From positions 124,001-188,000 of the forward strand of contig CAUJDF010000091.1 in assembly GCA_963169045.1 (NCBI GenBank): a stretch of DNA of 64,000 bases. Reading direction: 5' to 3'. A program made the translations under genes and the position numbers. The first letter of the stretch is position 1, and every line of letters starts with the position of its first letter. This DNA comes from Myxococcota bacterium (GTDB lineage Bacteria; Myxococcota_A; Bradymonadia; UBA7976; UBA1532). Shown here in pieces: positions 49,631 through 57,828 of this stretch. The notes beneath the pieces are model-generated. The model searched no databases. It was not told where the DNA came from and saw only the letters and a program-made list of their open reading frames with translations.

Positions 49631-52042
49631 TCACGGGCGCCGCAGCGCGGCCAGATCGAGCGCCAGGCGGAAGCCGAGGTCCGCCGCCGAGCGGTCCATC
49701 TTCTGGAACGTCCGCCGCGCGAGGTGGCACCCCGGCCGCTCCGAAAGGAAGCCGCCGCCCTTCACCGCCCGCCGGCGCGCGTCGCGCGGGTGCTCCGTCG
49801 CCGTCCACTCGCGGACGCCGCCGGCGAGGTCGCGCACGCCGAAGGGGCTCTCGTCGTCGGGGTTGCCCACGGGGCTCGGCGCGCCGCCCTCGGGGCTCTC
49901 GCCGCAGCGACACAGCGTCGGCTCCCAGACGTCGCCCCACGGATACGACCGCGCGTCGGCGCCGCGGGCGGCGCGCTCCCACTCCCACTCGGTCGGCAGC
50001 CGCCAGGGCAGGCCGTCGCGCTCCGCCCGCCACGCGCAGTAGGTGAGCGCGTCGAGCGCCGACACGCCCGTGATCGGGTTGCGCCCGTGCTCGTCGGGGT
50101 GGAACCGCCCGTCGCTGCCCGGCTTCCACCGCGCCTGCCCGTCGCGGGGCACGTGGTTGCGCGCGCGGATGGGGTCGCGCTGCGCGAGGTCGTCGAGGAA
50201 CGCGCGGTACTCGTCGACCGTCACCGGCTCGCGCGCCAGCACGAACGCCCCGGCGCGCGCCCGCGCCCGCGGCGGCCCGAGGGCGGCGTCGCGCGCGCCC
50301 GTCCAGAACAGCCCGCCCGACACGACGACGCAGCCCTCGGGCACCGCCTCCCGCGGCACGAGTGCCGCCTGGATCTCGGCCACCTCCTGCCGCCCGACCT
50401 GCACCGGCAGGCGCAGCGGCTCGTAGCCGTCGGCCTCGAGCAACAGCAGGTAGCTGCCCATCGCCAGGGGGTCGAGCGCGAGGGGCGTCTGGCCACAGAC
50501 CTGCGGCGAGGCCGGCTCGAGCCGCGGACCGCGCGCCTCGTGGCGGAAGAGCGTCACGCGCGCCCCCGGCGGCTCCGAGGCCACCGTGAGCGCCCCGTCG
50601 CCCACCAGGGCCGTCTGGAGCGCGCCGTCCGGGTCGTGCTGCCCGGCCAGGGCCGCAAACACCCGCATGGCGTCGGCGTCGCCCTGCCGCTCCGCTTCGA
50701 GGAACCGGTACCAGTACAGGTCGCGCAGCCCCTCGTGGGCGTCCTTGTCCTCGGGGGCCTCGCCGAGGATCTGCTGGAACTTCGCCGCCGCGACTTCGAA
50801 CTCGCGGGCGACCTCGTCCTCGAGCGCCTCGACCTGGCGCCGGTCGCTCCACAACCGCTCGACGAGCGCCGGCGGATCGGAGGGCAGTCGCAGCGACTCG
50901 GCCTCGGCGAGCTCGCGGGCCGCCCGTCGGCGCCGTCGGGCCGTGTCCTTGAAGACCTGGGCGATCCGCTGGGCCTCCCGCAGCGCCTTCGCCTGCACTC
51001 GAAAGCGGTGCAGCGACGTGCGCCCGCCCGCGAGGTAGGCCTCGATCTCGTCGCGCAGGTCGCTGGCGCTGGCGTAGCGGTCCTCCTGCTCGCGGGCGAG
51101 GCAGCGCAGCACGACCGCGTCGAGCTCGGGCGGGACGTCGTGGTGGGGCGCGACCGCGCTCGGCGGCTGGACGGGCTCCTGGCGCACGCGCCGCAGCACC
51201 TCGGCCGCCGTGCCGGGCCCGTGGGGCGTCCGCAGCGTGAGGAGCTCGTAGAGGATGGCGCCGAGCGAGTAGATGTCGGATCGCGCGTTCAGCGCGTCCA
51301 CGAGGCCCATCGCCTGCTCGGGGCTCATGTAGCTGGGCGTCCCGGCGATGTCGCCGACCCGCGTGCGGAACGGCGCCTCGTCGGGGCGCCCGCCCACGAC
51401 CGGGTTCTGCACGTCGGCGCGGAGGATCTTGGCCAGGCCCCAGTCCATGACGAAGACCTCGCCGAACTCGCCGAGCATGATGTTCTCGGGCTTGAGGTCC
51501 CGGTGGATCACGCCGCGGCTGTGCGCGTAGGCGACGGCCATGCATGCCTGGATGAACAGGTTCAGCAGGCGCACACGGTTGAAGCGCCGCACGACGTCGG
51601 GGCGTCCCGCCCGCAGGCCGTCGAGGATCTGGCCCAGCGTGCGCCCTTCGACGAGCTGCATCGTGAAGTAGGGCGCGTTCCCGGCGTCGACGTCGATCGA
51701 GTAGACCGCGACGATGCTCGGGTGCATGAGCTGCGCGGTGATGCGCGCTTCGTCGAGGAAGCGCGCGGCCGCGTTGGGCACGCCGCTGTCCGGCGCCAGC
51801 GCCTTGAGCGCCACGAGGCGCTGCAGCGCCAGGTCGCGCACCACCCGGACCACGCCCATCGTGCCGCGGCCCAGGTCGCGCACGGGCTCGTAGCGCTTGT
51901 CCTCGGCGGGGAGCGAAATCGGCAGGCCTTGATCGACGGCCGCCCAGGGGCTCTCCACGTCGCCGGCGATGACCGCGGTGCCACCGGCCGCGGCGGCGGC
52001 GGGCGTCTCGTCGACGTGGGGGGGGAGCTTCTCGCGCGACAT
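49631..52042 (-). CDS. Ser/Thr protein kinase fused to PEGA and formylglycine-enzyme-like domains
   Basis: The 803 residues hold, in order: a protein kinase (51-340; GRGTMGVV loop, Lys80, catalytic HRDLKPEN with Asp182, metal-binding DWG at 200-202 in place of [14 protein letters not shown]); helical linkers to about 460; a PEGA domain ([20 protein letters not shown]); and an FGE-sulfatase-type domain ([54 protein letters not shown]). No membrane helix is seen, so it is probably cytoplasmic, unlike many kinases with external sensors. The FGE-type domain lacks obvious catalytic cysteines and may bind ligands. Confidence 0.9.
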   Translation of the reverse strand: MSREKLPPHVDETPAAAAAGGTAVIAGDVESPWAAVDQGLPISLPAEDKRYEPVRDLGRGTMGVVRVVRDLALQRLVALKALAPDSGVPNAAARFLDEARITAQLMHPSIVAVYSIDVDAGNAPYFTMQLVEGRTLGQILDGLRAGRPDVVRRFNRVRLLNLFIQACMAVAYAHSRGVIHRDLKPENIMLGEFGEVFVMDWGLAKILRADVQNPVVGGRPDEAPFRTRVGDIAGTPSYMSPEQAMGLVDALNARSDIYSLGAILYELLTLRTPHGPGTAAEVLRRVRQEPVQPPSAVAPHHDVPPELDAVVLRCLAREQEDRYASASDLRDEIEAYLAGGRTSLHRFRVQAKALREAQRIAQVFKDTARRRRRAARELAEAESLRLPSDPPALVERLWSDRRQVEALEDEVAREFEVAAAKFQQILGEAPEDKDAHEGLRDLYWYRFLEAERQGDADAMRVFAALAGQHDPDGALQTALVGDGALTVASEPPGARVTLFRHEARGPRLEPASPQVCGQTPLALDPLAMGSYLLLLEADGYEPLRLPVQVGRQEVAEIQAALVPREAVPEGCVVVSGGLFWTGARDAALGPPRARARAGAFVLAREPVTVDEYRAFLDDLAQRDPIRARNHVPRDGQARWKPGSDGRFHPDEHGRNPITGVSALDALTYCAWRAERDGLPWRLPTEWEWERAARGADARSYPWGDVWEPTLCRCGESPEGGAPSPVGNPDDESPFGVRDLAGGVREWTATEHPRDARRRAVKGGGFLSERPGCHLARRTFQKMDRSAADLGFRLALDLAALRRP

Positions 52043-52144
52043 GAGTCCCGAACCTTAGCAGGCTCGCCCGTGGCGCGCCTCATCGGCCGGACGCGGAGGC
52101 CTCGGCGCTGGACCCGGACGCGCCGAGACCGCATCATCCGCCCG

Positions 52145-53944
52145 ATGTCCCGCTTCCTGCTGCTGCACCGCGCCGAGGCGGTCACGGTCGAGCGCCTCAC
52201 CCGGGACGTGGCGCCGGTCGCCGCCATCCTCGGCCTCGACCCGTACGTCACCCGGCTGCGCCTCCTCGGCACCGGCGTGCAGCCGCTCCTGATCGACCTC
52301 GACCGCGCCAACCTCGAGGACCGCGCCGCGCGCCTGCGCCGGCTCGGCATGCGCGCCGTCGTCTACGATCCGTCGGGCGAACGGCGCCTGAAACCCGTGC
52401 GAATCCGCGGCATTACGCCCTCGGGTGACGGCCTGCGCCTCACCGGCCTCGAGGGCGCCGACGCCGGGCGCATCGGCCCCGACGACCGCCTGCTCGTCGT
52501 CCCGATCGGCCTGCGGCAGCCCCACGACTTCCTGCGCGGGCGGCCCCACCCGGAGAGCATCGGCGGCGACACGCGCTTCGACATCCTCACCGCCGACGGC
52601 CGCTGGTTCAGCATCCGCCCCGCCGGCTTCAACTTCGGCACGCTCGGCCCCGACCGCAGCCCCTCCACCGCGGTCAACCTCAAATCCATCCTCGATCTGT
52701 TCCAGGACCGGGCCGGAAGCGTCCTGTTCCACGTCGGTTGCCCGGTCAACTTCGGCCGGCCGATGGAGGCCGCGGACCGCGAGTTCTACACGCTCCGCGC
52801 GGGCGCCGCCTGGCAGGCCGGCTGCCTCGAAGGCCCCGAGCCCGCGGCCGACGGCGACCCCTCCAACCTCGGGGCGATGCTCGTCGACGGCGACACCGCG
52901 GTGCTGACCGCCGTGCCGCTGCGCCGCCGCGCCATCGGCTGGACGGCCAGCCTCTCGCCGCGCGTCCCCACGGAGCGCCTGTGGATCGGCGGCTGGGCGG
53001 TGATGTTCGTCGTCGGCGCGCTCGGCCGGATGGCCGGCGGCCTGCCCCTCCGCGCGATGACCGGGGGGGGGCTGGCCGTCGGCGCGGTGCTGTGCGCCGT
53101 CTTCGGGACGCGCCAGCTGCGCAAGTACCACCGCGTCGCCGACACGCCGCGGGCGCGCGTCCGCTCGGTCGCCATGGGCCCCGCCGAGCTCTCCGGCGTC
53201 GTCGACGTCGAGTCGCCGGTGCCGGCGCCGTACTCGCGCACGCTGTGCGCCTGGTACCAGTTCCGCCTCGAGCGCTGGGACGCGACGGCCGGGCCCGCGG
53301 GGCGCGGGACGGGCGCCTTCCTGACCAGCGCTCTCATCGCGGCCGCCAACCGCGACGGGCACTACGCCGAGCGGGGTGGGGGATGGCGCCTCGTGCACGA
53401 GGGCGACAGCGCCGATCTCTCGTTCTGGCTCAAGGACGACACCGGCCGCATTCGCGTCGAGCCCGCCGGCGCCGAGCTGCACATCGGATCGGTCCAGACG
53501 TTCCACGTCGAGTCCCACGGCACGCGGTACCGCGTCACCGAGCGCGTCCTGCCCATCGGGGCGCCGGTCTACGCGCTCGGCAACGTGCAGCGCGCCGAGG
53601 TCGGGCCGGACCGCGAACGCGAGGTGGTGGAGGCGCTCCGCCGCCTGAAGGCCGATCCGCAGGCCATGTCGCGCTACGACGTCGACGGCAACGGCCGCAT
53701 CGACGACGCGGAGTGGGAGGCGGCCCGCACCGCGGTGCGCGCGCAGGTCGAGGCGCGCCTGGCTGCGCGCACGCGCGAGGACACGGTGTTCATCGGGCGC
53801 GGCGGCCCCGGCGAGCCCTTCCTCTTGAGCGACCGCGACGAAGTCTGGCTCACGCGCCGCCTGCGCTGGTTCGCGCGCTTCGGGCTCGGCGCGGCCATCC
53901 CCGCCGCCATGTGGGCGGCCCACGTGCTGTTCGGAGGAGGCTGA
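52145..53944 (+). CDS. Membrane GIDE-domain protein with an EF-hand
   Basis: The 599 residues begin MSRFLLLHRAEAVTVERLTR. The first ~270 residues are soluble and of no known family. Two helices (near 280-325) precede a GIDE domain (DTPRARVRSVAMGPAELSG, then SFWLKDDTGRIRVEPAGAEL), as in the eukaryotic MULAN/MUL1 protein and bacterial relatives. A perfect EF-hand loop (DVDGNGRIDDAE, 512-523) follows and a last helix anchors the C-terminus. No RING cysteine/histidine set is seen, so it is not expected to be a ubiquitin ligase. LemA begins six bases after its stop, the frequent bacterial partner of GIDE proteins. Confidence 0.82.
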   Translation: MSRFLLLHRAEAVTVERLTRDVAPVAAILGLDPYVTRLRLLGTGVQPLLIDLDRANLEDRAARLRRLGMRAVVYDPSGERRLKPVRIRGITPSGDGLRLTGLEGADAGRIGPDDRLLVVPIGLRQPHDFLRGRPHPESIGGDTRFDILTADGRWFSIRPAGFNFGTLGPDRSPSTAVNLKSILDLFQDRAGSVLFHVGCPVNFGRPMEAADREFYTLRAGAAWQAGCLEGPEPAADGDPSNLGAMLVDGDTAVLTAVPLRRRAIGWTASLSPRVPTERLWIGGWAVMFVVGALGRMAGGLPLRAMTGGGLAVGAVLCAVFGTRQLRKYHRVADTPRARVRSVAMGPAELSGVVDVESPVPAPYSRTLCAWYQFRLERWDATAGPAGRGTGAFLTSALIAAANRDGHYAERGGGWRLVHEGDSADLSFWLKDDTGRIRVEPAGAELHIGSVQTFHVESHGTRYRVTERVLPIGAPVYALGNVQRAEVGPDREREVVEALRRLKADPQAMSRYDVDGNGRIDDAEWEAARTAVRAQVEARLAARTREDTVFIGRGGPGEPFLLSDRDEVWLTRRLRWFARFGLGAAIPAAMWAAHVLFGGG

Positions 53945-53950
53945 CGCGCG

Positions 53951-54574
53951 ATGTTCTGGCTGGTGGGCGTGGGCTCGGTCGTGACCGTCGGCGCGCTGTG
54001 GGCGGTGGCGCTGCACAACGGCCTCGTGCACCTGCGCAACGACATCGACCGCGCGTGGGCGAACGTCGACGTGCTGCTGCTGCAGCGCGCCGACGAGATC
54101 CCGAACCTCGTCGCGGTGTGCCGCGGCTACGCGGCCCACGAGCGGGGGGTCATCGACGCGGTGCTGCGGGCCCGCGACGCGCTGCGCGCTGCCGCCGGAC
54201 CGGTCGGGCGCGGCGCCGCCCAGGAGGCCCTCAACGGCGCGCTGCTGCAGGTCTTCGGCCTCGCCGAGGCGTATCCGGCGCTGCGGGCCGACGCGGTGTA
54301 CGCGAACCTGATGCGCCGCATCAGCGCGCTCGAGGACGAGATCGCCGACCGCCGCGAGCTCTACAACGCCTGCGTCGCCCGCTACAACACGCGCCTCGGT
54401 CAGATCCCCGATCTGTGGATCGCGCGCTTCGGCGGCCAGCAGCCGCGCCCCCTCTTTACCGCCGCCGCGCGCGCCCTCCCGTCGATCGCCTCCGCCGGCG
54501 CGCTGTCGCCGCCATCCCGCGCCGCCGGCGTGTCGCCGCGACCCGACCCCGCGCGCCGGCCGTCCCGCCGCTGA
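53951..54574 (+). CDS. lemA: LemA family membrane protein
   Basis: The 207 residues start MFWLVGVGSVVTVGALWAVA, one N-terminal helix, then the LemA hallmark DIDRAWANVDVLLLQRADEI and PNLVAVCRGYAAHERGV. The remainder is helical (LMRRISALEDEIADRRELYN, ARYNTRLGQIPD). LemA proteins have an external N-terminus and a long helical bundle of unknown activity. The last ~40 residues are Pro/Arg/Ser-rich and look disordered. It follows the GIDE gene by six bases, presumably one transcript. Confidence 0.92.
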   Translation: MFWLVGVGSVVTVGALWAVALHNGLVHLRNDIDRAWANVDVLLLQRADEIPNLVAVCRGYAAHERGVIDAVLRARDALRAAAGPVGRGAAQEALNGALLQVFGLAEAYPALRADAVYANLMRRISALEDEIADRRELYNACVARYNTRLGQIPDLWIARFGGQQPRPLFTAAARALPSIASAGALSPPSRAAGVSPRPDPARRPSRR

Positions 54575-54645
54575 AGCGCTGGGAGACGCCAATCCTCTTG
54601 CGCTCTACGGGTCGCATTTGGGAAGAAGGGGACGCGTTTCTCAGC

Positions 54646-54659
54646 AACCCCGGGGGGTT
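54646..54659 (+). promoter_or_regulatory. Inverted repeat that covers the ribosome-binding site
   Basis: AACCCC, GG, GGGGTT form a six-pair arm with a two-base centre, ending five bases before the ATG at 54664. The right arm contains the only G-rich ribosome-binding sequence of the gene, so if the mRNA folds the site is hidden. The tiny loop means the actual stem would be shorter. Confidence 0.45.
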
Positions 54660-54663
54660 CTCG

Positions 54664-57600
54664 ATGAGGGAGTCGATCAGAAGGCTCGCCGTGCTGTGTA
54701 CCGTCGCGCTGGCCGCATGGGGCTGCGACGACGGCAGCACCGCCGAAGGCGCCGGCGGCGCCGGCGGTCAGGGCGGTCAGGGCGGTCAGGGCGGCGGCGG
54801 CGAAGGCGGCGAAGGCGGCGCCGGCGGCGCCGGCGGCGAAGGCGGCGCCGGTGGCGAAGGCGGCGCCGGTGGCGAAGGCGGCGCCGGTGGCGAAGGCGGC
54901 GCCGGCGGCGAAGGCGGCGCGGGTGGCCAGGGCGGCGCCGGTGGCGAAGGCGGCGCCGGCGGCGGGCCCCCGCCCCCGAACGACTGCGAGGGCTACTGCG
55001 ACCTGATGGCCGAGAACTGCGGCGACGTGTTCGCCGATCGCGCCGCGTGCCTCGCCACGTGCGCCGAGTTCCCGGCGACGGGCACGGTGGGCGACACCGA
55101 CGGCAACACCCTGCAGTGCCGCATCTACCATGCCGACGCCGCCTCGTCCGAGGCCGCGCTGCACTGCCCGCACGCCGCGCCCGAGGGCGGCGGTGTGTGC
55201 GGCGACTACTGCGAGGTCTACTGCGACCTCATGGCCGACAACTGCCCGCAGTCGTACGCCGACCGCGACACGTGCCTGACGGCCTGCGGCGAGTTCCCGA
55301 CCGACGGCTCGGTCGGCGCCGCCGACGGCGACAGCGTCCAGTGCCGCATCTACCACGCCGGCGCGCCCGCGGCGGGCGACGCGGCGACGCACTGCCCGCA
55401 CGCCGGCCCCAGCGGCGGCGGCGTCTGCGGCTCGTGGTGCGACCTCTACTGCGACCTGATGGAAGAGAACTGCGCCGGCTCGTACCCGTCGCGCGACGAC
55501 TGCATCAACACCTGCATCCTCTTCCCGCAGGACGCGCCCGAGGGCGACGCCGAGGGCAACTCGGTGCAGTGCCGCATCTACCACGCCGGCGTCGCCGCGA
55601 CCGACGCCGCCACGCACTGCCCGCACGCCGGACTGTCCGGCGGCGGCGTGTGCGGCAGCTACTGCGACACGTACTGCGGCTTCATCATGCAGACCTGCGA
55701 CGGCGTCTTCGCCGACGAGGCCGCCTGCGTCGCCGAGTGCGAGCAGCTGCCGCAGGGCGATGAGCCCATCGCCTTCGACGGCGACTCGGTGCAGTGCCGC
55801 ATCTACCACGCGTCGTACCCGGCGATCGGCGACGCGGCCACGCACTGCGCGCACGCCACGCCGAGCGGCGGGTCCGTCTGCGGCTCCTACTGCGAGGTCT
55901 ACTGCGAGCGCATGGGCCGCAACTGCCCGGCCAGCTTCGCCGACAACGCGACCTGCATGCAGTTCTGCGAGCAGTACCCCAACGACGCCGCGCCCGGCGC
56001 CGTCGACGGCGACTCGGTGCAGTGCCGCATCTACCACGCCTCGGTGCCCGCGTCGCAGGACGCCGCGGCGCACTGCCCGCACGCCGGCCTGACCGGCGGC
56101 GGCACCTGCGGCGACTACTGCGAGGTCTACTGCAACAACGTCTTCGACAACTGCAACGCCGGCCGCCAGCAGCTGTACCCCGACCGCGACACCTGCCTGT
56201 CGGCCTGCCAGGCGTTCCCGACGGACGGCATCGACGGCGCGATCGACGGCAACAGCGTCCAGTGCCGCATCTACCACTCGTCGGTGCCGGCCACCGGCGA
56301 GGGCGCCGCGACCCACTGCCCGCACGCCAGCGCCGACGGCGGCGCCGTGTGCGGCGACACGTGCTCGTCCTACTGCGACCAGATCGCCACGCACTGCCCC
56401 GAGACCTACGCCGATCGCGAGGAGTGCATGCGCGCCTGCGACGCGCTGCCGCAGGACGGCGCGTGGAACGACGCCGACGAGAACACCGTGCAGTGCCGCA
56501 CCAACGCCGCGTACCTCTCCTCGGTGCTCGGCGCGGACGGGGCCTGCGAGTCCGCGGGCACCAGCGGCGGCGACCTCTGCGGCAGCTACTGCCAGGTCTA
56601 CTGCGACCTCATGGAGACGCACTGCCCCGACGTCTACGCGACGCCGCAGGCCTGCACGATCGCCTGCCGCGGCTTGTCCGACGAGGGCGCCGACGGCGAC
56701 CTGGTGGGCGACTCGGTGCAGTGCCGCATCTACCACGCGTCGTTCCCGGCGGCCTCGTTCCCCGCCGACCACTGCCCGCACGCGGCGGCCGACGGCGGCG
56801 GCGTCTGCGTCGAGCAGGCGGAGCCCACGGCCTGTGAGCAGTACTGCAACGCCATCGAGGCGAACTGCGCCGGTCTCTACCCCGACCGCGACGCGTGCCT
56901 CGAGACCTGCGCCCTGTTCCCGGCTGACGGCGAGCCCGGCGACACCGAGGGCAACTCGGTCCAGTGCCGCCTGTACCACGCCGGCGCCGCCGCCGAGAGC
57001 GCCGAGCTGCACTGCCCGCACGCCAGCGCCAACGGCGGCGGGGTGTGCGGCGACTACTGCGAGAATTACTGCCACATCGCCATGCAGACCTGCGAAGGCA
57101 TCTACCCGGACGCCGACGCCTGCCGGCTCGACTGCGAGCAGTTCCCGACCGACGGCGCCTTCAACGACGTCAGCGGCGACTCGGTGCAGTGCCGCACCTA
57201 CCACGCCACGTTCCCGGCGCTGGCCGAGGGCGGCGCCGTGACGCATTGCCCGCACGCCGGCACGAGCGGCGGGGGCGTGTGCGGCGACTACTGCGAGGTC
57301 TATTGCGGCCGCATGGAGGCCAACTGCGGCGATCGCTTCGCCGATCGCGACGAGTGCCTGGCGACGTGCGCGCAGTTCCCGACGAACGGCGATACGCGCG
57401 CGCTCGAAGGCGACTCGGTGCAGTGCCGCATCTACCACGCCGGCAGCCCGGCGTTCCTCGAGCCGGCGACGCACTGCCCGCACGCCGGCCAGGACGGCGG
57501 CGTCGTCTGCGGCGCCCTCTGCGACGTCTACTGCGGCCTCGTGATGCGCAACTGCACCGACGACAACGCGCTGTATGCCGACGACGCGGAGTGCCGCGCG

Positions 57601-57759
57601 GCGTGCGCGCAGTTCCCGACGAACGGCGAGGACGGCGCGGTCGACGGCGACAGCGTCCAGTGCCGCATCTACCACGCGTCGGTCGCGGCGACGATGGGCG
57701 CGATCTCCCACTGCCCCCACGCCTCGCCGGCCGGCGGCGGCATCTGCGTCGAGCAGTAG
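54664..57759 (+). CDS. Surface lipoprotein with 12 Cys/His-rich repeats
   Basis: The 1031 residues begin MRESIRRLAVLCTVALAAWG with lipid cysteine 21, then a Gly/Glu linker to about 105. Twelve repeats of about 75-80 residues follow. Each has the order YC, a C-C helix-like pair (NC...ACLATC), GDSVQCRIYHA, HCPHA, and GGGVCG-xYC, about eight cysteines and three histidines. Repeat 7 has lost the CRIYHA and HCPHA parts, and repeat 8 ends CVEQAEP. No catalytic domain is present. The conserved Cys and His pairs could bind metal, but disulfides alone would also explain them. A hairpin terminator lies ten bases downstream. Confidence 0.88.
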   Translation: MRESIRRLAVLCTVALAAWGCDDGSTAEGAGGAGGQGGQGGQGGGGEGGEGGAGGAGGEGGAGGEGGAGGEGGAGGEGGAGGEGGAGGQGGAGGEGGAGGGPPPPNDCEGYCDLMAENCGDVFADRAACLATCAEFPATGTVGDTDGNTLQCRIYHADAASSEAALHCPHAAPEGGGVCGDYCEVYCDLMADNCPQSYADRDTCLTACGEFPTDGSVGAADGDSVQCRIYHAGAPAAGDAATHCPHAGPSGGGVCGSWCDLYCDLMEENCAGSYPSRDDCINTCILFPQDAPEGDAEGNSVQCRIYHAGVAATDAATHCPHAGLSGGGVCGSYCDTYCGFIMQTCDGVFADEAACVAECEQLPQGDEPIAFDGDSVQCRIYHASYPAIGDAATHCAHATPSGGSVCGSYCEVYCERMGRNCPASFADNATCMQFCEQYPNDAAPGAVDGDSVQCRIYHASVPASQDAAAHCPHAGLTGGGTCGDYCEVYCNNVFDNCNAGRQQLYPDRDTCLSACQAFPTDGIDGAIDGNSVQCRIYHSSVPATGEGAATHCPHASADGGAVCGDTCSSYCDQIATHCPETYADREECMRACDALPQDGAWNDADENTVQCRTNAAYLSSVLGADGACESAGTSGGDLCGSYCQVYCDLMETHCPDVYATPQACTIACRGLSDEGADGDLVGDSVQCRIYHASFPAASFPADHCPHAAADGGGVCVEQAEPTACEQYCNAIEANCAGLYPDRDACLETCALFPADGEPGDTEGNSVQCRLYHAGAAAESAELHCPHASANGGGVCGDYCENYCHIAMQTCEGIYPDADACRLDCEQFPTDGAFNDVSGDSVQCRTYHATFPALAEGGAVTHCPHAGTSGGGVCGDYCEVYCGRMEANCGDRFADRDECLATCAQFPTNGDTRALEGDSVQCRIYHAGSPAFLEPATHCPHAGQDGGVVCGALCDVYCGLVMRNCTDDNALYADDAECRAACAQFPTNGEDGAVDGDSVQCRIYHASVAATMGAISHCPHASPAGGGICVEQ
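54751..54965 (+). repeat. In-frame Gly-Ala-Gly-Gly-Glu codon repeat
   Basis: An 18-base unit, GGCGCCGGTGGCGAAGGC and close variants, is repeated in tandem and encodes the GAGGEG stalk of the 12-repeat lipoprotein. Three adjacent copies are identical, which suggests recent slippage or expansion. All units are multiples of three bases. Confidence 0.8.
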
Positions 57760-57767
57760 AGACGAAA

Positions 57768-57802
57768 GAGGGCGTCCGGGCCTGACCCGGACGCCCTCGT
57801 TT
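57768..57802. terminator. Bidirectional Rho-independent terminator
   Basis: GAGGGCGTCCGGG (57768-57780) pairs perfectly with 57786-57798 around a CCTGA loop. Plus-strand T residues follow (57800-57802) and AAA precedes the stem, giving U residues on the minus strand too. It lies between the convergent 12-repeat lipoprotein gene and the ABC-F gene and can serve both. Confidence 0.85.
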
Positions 57803-57828
57803 CCCGCCCCGCTCCGGCCTTCGCCGCG

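Noticed and set aside
52145-53944. Bacterial RING-type E3 ubiquitin ligase from the GIDE homology
   Set aside because: No RING cysteine/histidine pattern follows the GIDE domain; an EF-hand and a membrane helix are there instead.
54751-57759. CRISPR-like repeat array
   Set aside because: The repeats are in-frame codon repeats with no unique spacers of constant length and lie inside a lipoprotein gene. No cas gene is near.
54664-57759. Multiheme cytochrome c from the many Cys and His residues
   Set aside because: The motif is HCPH and CRIYH, not CxxCH. No heme-attachment site was seen in the Cys-rich proteins checked.
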